Of a stretch of DNA of 64,000 bases, positions 57,416 through 64,000 are shown piece after piece. Under the pieces are notes generated by a model, which worked only from the letters and a program-made list of their open reading frames with translations, made no database searches and was not told the origin of the DNA. The number at the start of each line of letters is the position of its first letter. Position 1 is the first letter of the stretch. The stretch is from NCBI GenBank assembly GCA_031292555.1, contig JARLGV010000103.1, positions 1-64,000 of the forward strand, given 5' to 3'. A program made the position numbers and the translations under genes. Source of the stretch: Fimbriimonas sp. GTDB lineage: Bacteria > Armatimonadota > Fimbriimonadia > Fimbriimonadales > Fimbriimonadaceae.

Positions 57416-60292
57416 TTGAGGTTTCGAATTCGCATCTCGTTGTGTCTAGCGGTTTTGGCATTGTTCTGCATGGCGATTGCCCGTGGGACAGCGCCTGTCC
57501 AGTCCAACGCGATTGGTCAACGCGAAGCTGCCAACAGTTTCCGGCCGGCAGACTATCAGAGCGGTTCACCGTGGCCCAAATTCCGTAACAACAGGCTCAA
57601 TACTGGTGTCGGCTCGGGCGGTGGCTCGAATGGAACGCAGAAGTGGCGGTTCGCAACAGGCTCTTTAATCGGCTGCTCCCCTACGATCGCGGCCGACGGA
57701 ACGGTCTACATCGGCTCGTTCGACCAGAGCTTGTATGCGGTGAATTCGGATGGGACGAAGAAGTGGAGTTTCCCGACCGGCAGCGTTGTTTGGTCCTCGC
57801 CGGCGATCGGCAAGGACGGCACGGTCTACGTTGGGTCAGAAGATAACAACCTCTACGCGCTGAACCCGGACGGAACCAAGAAGTGGAGCTACACGACAGG
57901 TGGCCCGATCTCTTCGTCGCCGAACATCGGGTCGGATGGGACGATCTACGTTGGATCGTGGGACAACAATCTATACGCGATCTCGTCTGCCGGCGCCAAG
58001 AAGTGGAGTTTTGCGGCGAAGAACTACGTCGGCTCGTCGCCCGCTGTTGGCTCGGACGGGACTGTCTATGTGGGATCGACGGACGGGAACGTGTACGCCG
58101 TAGGTGCGAATGGTTCTCTGAAGTGGAGCTTCGCGACCGGGGCACAGGTTTCGTCTTCGCCGGCGATCGGAGCGAACGGCACCATCTATATCGGCTCGAA
58201 TGACTTCAACCTGTACGCCATCAATCCGGATGGAACCAAGAAGTGGGCCTTCAAGACCGGCGATTCTGTGGTTTCCTCTCCCGCAGTCGGAACGGATGGA
58301 ACGATATATGTTGGGTCATCTGACTTCAACCTGTATGCGCTGAACCCGGACGGAACGCTCAAGTGGAGCTTTGCCGCCAACAACGGCGTAACATCATCCC
58401 CCGCCATTGGGTCGGACGGCACTATCTACTTTGCCTCGTCCGATTTCCACTTGTATGCCCTTGGAGCCGACGGGTCGGAGAAGTGGGCATTTCAAACCAA
58501 GAGCTATGTCGTTTCGTCTCCAGCGATTGGAGCGGACGGGACGGTTTTCATCGGGTCCAACGATGGCAGCCTGTATGCGGTCGGAACAGAGGGGAACAGT
58601 GTAAAGGCCAGCAAGCTGACTGTCAATCCTACGTCGGTCACGGGTGGCGCTTCCGCTACCGGGACGGTGACGCTCGTTTCGGCAGCGCCCGCCGGCGGCG
58701 ACGTTGTCAGTCTGTTGAGTGGAAGCACCAACGTCATGGTTCCACCCTTCGTGACGGTTCCGTCCGGCGCCACGAGCGCGACATTCACGATCGATACGAC
58801 CCTTCCGAGTACCACTACGAGCGGCGTGATTACGGCATCGTCCGGAGGCGTGAACGTCACGGCAACTTTGACGGTCGTCGGAGGGGCGATCGCGGGCGTT
58901 ACGTTGAACCCTGTGTCCGTCATCGGTGGATATGCTTCGGTTGGGCAAGTGAACCTTACGTCCGCTGCGGGAGCGGGAGGCGTGGTCGTGAACCTGTCGT
59001 CGAGCAGCAAGAACGCCACGGTGCCCCAGACCGTTACAGTCGCCTCGGGGAGCAAGACTGCGACCTTTACGGTTTCGACAAACGCGGTCGCCGCCACCGG
59101 TCAAGCCACTATCTCGGCGTCTGCAGGCGGTTCGACTCAGACAGCGGTCTTAACTCTGAACCCGTTCCTCGTGTCCTCGCTTTCGCTCAGTCCAGCCTCG
59201 GTGGTCGGAGGAAACTTGGCGACTGGAACAGTTACTCTGAACGGCAACGCACCCCAATCGGGCGTGACCGTCGCTATTTCCAGCAGTTCTGTCTCTGCCA
59301 GCGTGCCCTCAAAGGTGATCGTTCCGTCCGGCTCTTCGTCGGTGACTTTCACCGTTTCGACGATAGCGACCTCGACGTCGGTGGCCGCCTCGATTGTCGG
59401 GAGCTTGAACGGAACCAGCAAAGGGGCGACGCTGACGATCTCGCCGATCTCGGTTTCAAACGTCACCTTGAGTCCCTCCACCCTTTTAGGTGGCGCTCAG
59501 TCCACTGGTACGGTGAACCTGAATTCCGGCGCCCCGAAGGGCGGGACGATCATCCATCTGTCGAGCGGCGATAGATCTGTGACCGTTCCGGCTTCGGTGA
59601 CGATTCCGGTCGGCAAGACGAGCCTTGGGTTCTCGGTCAGGACGACTGCGGTGTCTACGCGTGCAACGGTGGCGATCACGGCGAAAACGGGAAGCGTGTC
59701 GGTCTCGGCAACCCTGACGATCAACCCTCCAAACCTGTCGTCTTTCTCGATCGCTCCCACAGCCGTCGTCGGAGGCACTTCGGCCACCGGTGCCGTGTCG
59801 ATCGACAATCCGGCTCCAACCGGCGGGATGGTCGTTCACCTCTTCTCGGCATCCAGCTCAGTGACGGTTCCCGCCACGATGACAATAGGTGCCGGGAAGA
59901 AGAGCGGGACGTTTATCGTCAAGACAGTGCCGGTAGCGAGTCAGGCGACTGTGACGGTTACGGCCGCCCTGAACGGCACAAACCGGACCGCCACTGTCGT
60001 CGTGAATTCTCCCGCCCTGAAATCGCTCTCTTTGACTCCGACCTCGGTGACCGGCGGTAAGACCTCGACCGGGACGGTGACGATCTCGTCGCCTGCGCCT
60101 TCCGGAGGATTGTCAGTTTCACTTTCAAGCAGCCTATCGTCGGCTACCGTTCCATCCAGTGTGACGATTGCAGCGGGAAAGACTACTTCGACGTTCAGCG
60201 TCAAGACCGCCAAGGTCACGTCGAAGTCGTCTGCAACGATCAGCGCGAACCGAGCCGGGGTGACGAAGACTGCCAAGCTGACCGTCTTGTAA
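57416..60292 (+). CDS. Secreted PQQ-type beta-propeller plus six Ig-like repeats (paralogue 2)
   Basis: 958 aa from a TTG start with AGGGAG 6 nt upstream. After a signal peptide (ISLCLAVLALFCMAIARG) come eight blades of about 40 aa, nearly identical in layout (SSPAIGKDGTVYVG, NLYALNPDGTKKWSF). Six Ig-like units of about 90 aa follow, each with VTGG or VVGG and VP(A/S)SVTI. It matches the protein at 20346-23330 in domain order and repeat number, so the two are paralogues. The catalytic residues of PQQ dehydrogenases are absent. It is convergent with the GH16 gene, with only 4 nt between them. Confidence 0.88.
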   Translation: MRFRIRISLCLAVLALFCMAIARGTAPVQSNAIGQREAANSFRPADYQSGSPWPKFRNNRLNTGVGSGGGSNGTQKWRFATGSLIGCSPTIAADGTVYIGSFDQSLYAVNSDGTKKWSFPTGSVVWSSPAIGKDGTVYVGSEDNNLYALNPDGTKKWSYTTGGPISSSPNIGSDGTIYVGSWDNNLYAISSAGAKKWSFAAKNYVGSSPAVGSDGTVYVGSTDGNVYAVGANGSLKWSFATGAQVSSSPAIGANGTIYIGSNDFNLYAINPDGTKKWAFKTGDSVVSSPAVGTDGTIYVGSSDFNLYALNPDGTLKWSFAANNGVTSSPAIGSDGTIYFASSDFHLYALGADGSEKWAFQTKSYVVSSPAIGADGTVFIGSNDGSLYAVGTEGNSVKASKLTVNPTSVTGGASATGTVTLVSAAPAGGDVVSLLSGSTNVMVPPFVTVPSGATSATFTIDTTLPSTTTSGVITASSGGVNVTATLTVVGGAIAGVTLNPVSVIGGYASVGQVNLTSAAGAGGVVVNLSSSSKNATVPQTVTVASGSKTATFTVSTNAVAATGQATISASAGGSTQTAVLTLNPFLVSSLSLSPASVVGGNLATGTVTLNGNAPQSGVTVAISSSSVSASVPSKVIVPSGSSSVTFTVSTIATSTSVAASIVGSLNGTSKGATLTISPISVSNVTLSPSTLLGGAQSTGTVNLNSGAPKGGTIIHLSSGDRSVTVPASVTIPVGKTSLGFSVRTTAVSTRATVAITAKTGSVSVSATLTINPPNLSSFSIAPTAVVGGTSATGAVSIDNPAPTGGMVVHLFSASSSVTVPATMTIGAGKKSGTFIVKTVPVASQATVTVTAALNGTNRTATVVVNSPALKSLSLTPTSVTGGKTSTGTVTISSPAPSGGLSVSLSSSLSSATVPSSVTIAAGKTTSTFSVKTAKVTSKSSATISANRAGVTKTAKLTVL

Positions 60293-60296
60293 GGGA

Positions 60297-61097
60297 CTAG
60301 TTTTCGGCTCGTTTGTAAGCCCGGACGTAGTCGACGATCATCCTTTGCGGGAATTGGGTAGTGGCGTCTGGGTAACCGGGCCAATACCCGCCGATGGCTA
60401 GATTCATGATGATGAAGAACGGCTGGTCAAAGACCCATTTTTGCTTCCGGATCTCGTTTGGAGTGACCGTGAAGTAGCGCCTGTCGTCCACGAACCAGCG
60501 GATCCTGTTCGGTTCCCACTCGACGGCATAGGTGTGAAAGCCCCTTGAAAGCGAGGAAGGGAAGTCGATATGCCCTCCCACCGCGTTCTGCCCGGAGTAC
60601 CCCGGTCCGTGCACCGTGCCGTAGGCGGTCTTGACCACCTTGTCGACCGACTCGAGGATGTCGATCTCGCCGCACTGGGGCCAACCTACCGAGTCGATGT
60701 TGTCACCCATCATCCAGAAGGCAGGCCAAATGCCCTTTCCTTCCGGCAGTTGGATTCGTGCCTCGATCCGGCCATATCGCTGAGAGAACTTGCCTTTGGT
60801 CAGCAGTCGGGCTGAGGAGTACGCGCACATGATCCCATCTGGTCCCTTGGTCTTCTCCTTCCTCGCCTCGATCACCAAGTGCCCCTTGCCGTCAAGAAAC
60901 GCATTGGCGTTTCCCTTGGTATAGCTCTCTTTCTCGTTGTTGCCCCATCCGTCGCCACCCACGTTTGCGCTCCACAGCTCTTGGGACGGCGCTCGCCCGG
61001 CGGGGCCATCGAACTCATCGTGAAACGTTAGCGACCAACCAGGGGAGTGCAGGCCGGTTGCCATCATCGCCAAAATCGTCACTTGGGTTAGCATCAT
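60297..61097 (-). CDS. Secreted GH16-family endo-beta-glucanase-like enzyme
   Basis: 266 aa with a short N-terminal signal peptide. The GH16 active site ExDxxE is intact as GEIDILE (Glu144, Asp146, Glu149), with typical SLTFHDEFDG at the start and FFIIMNLAIGGYWPG late. The family cleaves laminarin, lichenan and related glucans; the sugar is unknown. No carbohydrate-binding module is present. Confidence 0.93.
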   Translation of the reverse strand: MMLTQVTILAMMATGLHSPGWSLTFHDEFDGPAGRAPSQELWSANVGGDGWGNNEKESYTKGNANAFLDGKGHLVIEARKEKTKGPDGIMCAYSSARLLTKGKFSQRYGRIEARIQLPEGKGIWPAFWMMGDNIDSVGWPQCGEIDILESVDKVVKTAYGTVHGPGYSGQNAVGGHIDFPSSLSRGFHTYAVEWEPNRIRWFVDDRRYFTVTPNEIRKQKWVFDQPFFIIMNLAIGGYWPGYPDATTQFPQRMIVDYVRAYKRAEN

Positions 61098-61115
61098 AGT
61101 CGTGGCCTGCCAGGG

Positions 61116-62855
61116 CTAAGGCGCCGGATCCAGGTTCTGGCGAGACCTTCGCTTGGGGAGTGTCTCGTCTCGATTCTTTTGGAAGAACGTTGTCTCTTCA
61201 GGGAGATCATCCAGTAGTAGCTCTGACGACTTATATCGTCTACATTCGACCCATCCGTCCCGGATGAGCGCTTCAAGGCACTGCAGAGCTCCACCGTGGA
61301 TTGCATGATCGTAAGTTATTCCCACTTGACGGAGTTCGTTGGCCATCGCGGCGAATGCCTTGGTGACCTGAGGATTCGCTTCAAGACCTTTCACCAAGTA
61401 CCCAATCAATCCGCTGAGCGGCAGGATCTTGCCGTCTCGCGTCCATGCGGGAATGGGCAGCACGCGTCCTGACTCATAATGCGGCACCTTGATTCGCCTG
61501 GCACCCTCGAAATTCAAGACGAAGCCGTTGTATCCCGAGTATGCGTGCTTCGACGGGGCATCTGAGAGGCGATTGGCGACTTGCTGAAGTGCGGAGAAGC
61601 TAAGCGTTCCGAAGCCTCCGATTCCTAGATCCTCTTCGATGAACCCGCCCGTACCCAACCAGCGGAACGCATTTTCTGCGTCCAAATCTAGCCCGGCGTC
61701 GCGGGCGATCTCACGCGTGTATTCCTTGAGGTCGCTGAAGTGTCGGTTTCCGGCATACCAGTAGTCCGCGAAACGAATATGCTGAAGGACGCGCCTCGCG
61801 TTTCGTCCCCCGTATTGCTCGTCGATCCACTGTTTGTCGCCGCCCCGGTCGACCTCGAGAATCGAGAAGGCGGCCTCGCGCGCCGAAGCATGGGTCAGGC
61901 TTAGCCCAGCAGAAAGTATTGGATCGGCGAACCCAGCCGATTCGCCGACGAGAATCCAGTTTGCGCCGGTCAGTCGCTCCGCCAGGAACGACCAGTCCTT
62001 GGTGGTTGCGAACTTGTCCTCGCATGTGGCGTTCTGGACTAGGTCGCGAATGCGTGGTTCGTCTTGAACGGCCTTCCGATAGAGGTCTTGCGGCTTCAGT
62101 CCGCTCTTCTTGTAGTAGTCGGCCGGACAAACGAAGCCGATCGAGGTGCGGCTAGGGCTTAGGGGGATGAACCAGAGCCAGCCGTAACCGACGGACATCA
62201 CCTGGATGCGCGTACCGCCAATGCCCAGTTCGACGGCCCACTCGGCATTCTGCCAGTAGTCCCAGAATGCCACGTTCTTGAGCGTGCTAGGCTCATCGAC
62301 CTTGACTCCAATCGAACGGCGCAAGAGTCCGATGTGCCCGGAGGCATCGACAAAGTGTCTTGCTTCGACGTCGTCGCCATTATCCAGAATGAGCTTCGAC
62401 ACGGTGTCGCCTTCGTGGACGACCTCTCGAACTCCCGTTCCTTCAAAGACATCGCAACCCAACTCGCGTGCATAGTCCAAGAGGATTTTGTCATAGACGG
62501 CACGATCCACTTGGAAAGCCGTTTCCAGACGTTGCCCCCGGTATTTGCCTGGGCGTGGTTCGTCATGAAACTCACCGTTGGGCAGGAAGTGGAAATCCCA
62601 TAGATCGTCGGAGCGTCCCCACTTATAGGTGCCTCCGACTTTGATCGGAAAATCGGCGGCCTCGATCCGATCCCAAATGCCGAGTTCGTTGAGGACCTTG
62701 CCGATCGCCGGCAATTGGCTCTCCCCGACATGGTCGCGGGGGAAGGTCTCTCTTTCGAAAATGCCGACCTTCAGCTTCGGCTTGTACTTACGCAGGAAGG
62801 CCCCGCAGGTAGAACCGCCGGGGCCTCCGCCAATGATGGCGACATCGAATCTCAT
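61116..62855 (-). CDS. Flavin-dependent halogenase-family oxidoreductase
   Basis: 579 aa. FAD motif VAIIGGGPGGSTCGAF at the start; HVGESQLP; KVGGTYKWG with the Lys72 equivalent to the catalytic halogenase Lys; and GYGWLWFIPLSPSRTSIGF, a version of the halogenase WxWxIP signature. These place it nearer the CmlS/PltA-type halogenases than to geranylgeranyl reductases. No obvious biosynthetic gene cluster surrounds it. The C-terminal about 200 residues are a separate region. Confidence 0.8.
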   Translation of the reverse strand: MRFDVAIIGGGPGGSTCGAFLRKYKPKLKVGIFERETFPRDHVGESQLPAIGKVLNELGIWDRIEAADFPIKVGGTYKWGRSDDLWDFHFLPNGEFHDEPRPGKYRGQRLETAFQVDRAVYDKILLDYARELGCDVFEGTGVREVVHEGDTVSKLILDNGDDVEARHFVDASGHIGLLRRSIGVKVDEPSTLKNVAFWDYWQNAEWAVELGIGGTRIQVMSVGYGWLWFIPLSPSRTSIGFVCPADYYKKSGLKPQDLYRKAVQDEPRIRDLVQNATCEDKFATTKDWSFLAERLTGANWILVGESAGFADPILSAGLSLTHASAREAAFSILEVDRGGDKQWIDEQYGGRNARRVLQHIRFADYWYAGNRHFSDLKEYTREIARDAGLDLDAENAFRWLGTGGFIEEDLGIGGFGTLSFSALQQVANRLSDAPSKHAYSGYNGFVLNFEGARRIKVPHYESGRVLPIPAWTRDGKILPLSGLIGYLVKGLEANPQVTKAFAAMANELRQVGITYDHAIHGGALQCLEALIRDGWVECRRYKSSELLLDDLPEETTFFQKNRDETLPKRRSRQNLDPAP

Positions 62856-62873
62856 TTCAGAACCTAATCGTCG

Positions 62874-63077
62874 CTATTTCCCGGGCTTGGCGGGAATACC
62901 CATCGCGCGTTTGGCGCTGTCCGGAATGTTCGGATTGTTCTGGATGGCTTCCTTGTAGGAGCCTTTGGGAGGTGGCGCATTGGCCGGCTGGGTGGTGACG
63001 GGTTGCATGTCGGACTTGCAGCCATAGATGACAAGGCCAGCAACGACCACCAGCAGGGAGCAGAATATCTTCTTCAT
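62874..63077 (-). CDS. Small lipoprotein
   Basis: 67 aa. Lipobox VIYGC with Cys20 after MKKIFCSLLVVVAGL. The mature part is short and Pro-rich (TTQPANAPPPKGSYKEAIQN). Unknown function; 18 nt upstream of the halogenase start and probably co-transcribed. Confidence 0.75.
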   Translation of the reverse strand: MKKIFCSLLVVVAGLVIYGCKSDMQPVTTQPANAPPPKGSYKEAIQNNPNIPDSAKRAMGIPAKPGK

Positions 63078-63146
63078 ATTGATCGACCTTTAGGATTGCC
63101 GCACCCGACGTAAAACGCTGGATGCGGCAAGTTATCGGGTCCGGGC

Positions 63147-64000
63147 TTACTTGTACTCGGGATATGCGTTTTGGGCAATACCGATTCGGTCTGCCTGGGT
63201 AGGCATTTGGGTTGTACTGTTGTTGATTGGGTTGTAATGATAGTACATCGTTCCCCAGTTGTCGAAGTTGACCTGGCTTGTCTGAAGGGTCTGAATGATG
63301 TTCATCACCTTCGCGTGACCGTCGGCCCATACAAACGCCGCCTGTTTGGCGATCGCGTTGATCGGACCATCACCGGCTGCCGGGCACTGTTGGTTGCTCG
63401 CGTTCTGGTTGATCGTGTCGCACCAACCGGGCGTGCCACCGTCATAGACCGGGCTAATGAACAGGAATTTCAGGTCATGCCACTGGCTGCGATTCGGGAG
63501 AATCGTAATCGTTGAAGCAGGATCCGCGACGCCATCAAGAGTATCTAGTCCAGCCGGGCAGTACTGACTGCTCGCACAAGGTCCGTTGGCAAATCCGATT
63601 ATCGCGTCATTGACCGCGTAGTTCTGCGGAAGAGTGACGGTATCGGCGCTGTTCCCATCGCTAAACCCGTTGAGGTAGTACTGAGGGCCTTGGAACTGGT
63701 TCGTCGGGTCAAGCAAGAGACCATTGCTCTTGGCGAGGTAGGGCTGCAGTGCATATTTCCAGCTGTAATAGGTGTTACCCCAAGCTGAACATGGCGGGGC
63801 CGGGAAGCCGAAATAGGACTTGACAAGGTGGTCGTCATAGTCGCCCATGTACATAAACTGGGCCAGTCCGATCTGCTTGGCGTTGCTGAGAGCTACTGTC
63901 TTCTTCGCGGCGAGCTTGGCTTGCGCGAATACAGGGAAAAGGATTGATGCGAGAATTGCGATGATGGCAATCACGACAAGAAGCTCAATGAGGGTGAATC
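63147..64000 (-). CDS. Prepilin-type secreted protein, 5' end cut by window edge
   Basis: About 284 residues are visible; the start is beyond 64000. The frame carries [18 protein letters not shown], the type II/IV prepilin helix and cleavage signal, followed by [10 protein letters not shown] and [19 protein letters not shown], then a pilin-like beta domain. [11 protein letters not shown] near the C-terminus corresponds to the H-X9-DG motif of DUF1559-like proteins in Planctomycetes and Armatimonadota. It is processed by prepilin peptidase and exported. Confidence 0.88.
   Translation of the reverse strand, partial: FTLIELLVVIAIIAILASILFPVFAQAKLAAKKTVALSNAKQIGLAQFMYMGDYDDHLVKSYFGFPAPPCSAWGNTYYSWKYALQPYLAKSNGLLLDPTNQFQGPQYYLNGFSDGNSADTVTLPQNYAVNDAIIGFANGPCASSQYCPAGLDTLDGVADPASTITILPNRSQWHDLKFLFISPVYDGGTPGWCDTINQNASNQQCPAAGDGPINAIAKQAAFVWADGHAKVMNIIQTLQTSQVNFDNWGTMYYHYNPINNSTTQMPTQADRIGIAQNAYPEYK

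Noticed and set aside
57620-58600. Regular 120-nt repeats within the propeller gene
   Set aside because: They are the eight propeller blades; they encode protein in one frame and have no spacers.
58363-59574. A 403-aa open frame in another frame of the propeller-Ig gene
   Set aside because: Arg-rich shadow of the real gene caused by GC-rich third positions.

Overview
The window is a GC-rich chromosomal segment from a diderm bacterium, most likely a member of the Armatimonadota (Fimbriimonadia-like). This taxonomic reading is an inference. It rests on: an SLH-domain envelope protein with a coiled-coil stalk (1-389, minus strand); a Kdo transferase (WaaA), which implies lipid A; a prepilin-type protein whose leader [18 protein letters not shown] is followed by [10 protein letters not shown] (right edge); and DUF6600/FecR, PD40 and PQQ-propeller/Ig-like secreted proteins. 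No rRNA gene or other decisive phylogenetic marker is present.

Layout. 0-5 kb: truncated SLH protein, two LuxR-type HTH regulators and a receiver domain that lacks its phosphoacceptor Asp, then a large FecR/DUF6600 protein with a Q/R-rich repeat tail. 5-14.4 kb: a stress/envelope cluster with a BON lipoprotein, several very small membrane proteins, oleate hydratase, two equal-length triple-BON paralogues, a fusion of a HicA-like domain to a release-factor-like domain, and a Dps. 14.7-28 kb: mostly unlinked single genes (URO-D/MtaA-like protein, ankyrin protein, DUF1579, PD40 lipoprotein, propeller-Ig protein, CE6-like esterase, P-loop kinase, GH63/GH37-like glycosidase).

27.9-39.2 kb is the accessory region. 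A relic of an AbiEii toxin gene is followed by a copy of the 3' half of tRNA-Pro. Next comes the compact, translationally coupled operon SWIM / DUF5691 / MoxR ATPase / DUF5682 / VWA, then a zinc-ribbon membrane protein and a second tRNA-Pro 3' copy. After that lie a decayed HigB/HigA-like toxin-antitoxin pair, an HTH remnant, an intact AbiEi/AbiEii pair and the intact tRNA-Pro(GGG) gene. The three direct tRNA-Pro tail copies, each at the same side of a defence- or conflict-type module, look like successive integrations stacked at one tRNA gene.

39.4-57 kb: mostly housekeeping genes, including purC, waaA, purE, a PII-like protein with an atypical T-loop, a PfkB kinase, a sugar ABC transporter whose binding protein is fused to a permease, uvrC, coaD and a UspA. 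Five gene-flanking, GC-rich inverted repeats of about 120-240 bp, each next to a stop codon, are interspersed between 41.7 and 53.7 kb. 57.4-64 kb: a second propeller-Ig protein, a GH16 endoglucanase-like enzyme, a flavin-dependent halogenase homologue, a small lipoprotein and the truncated prepilin-like protein.

The best candidates for an under-described system are the MoxR-centred five-gene operon and its position within the tRNA-Pro island, followed by the interspersed inverted-repeat family.
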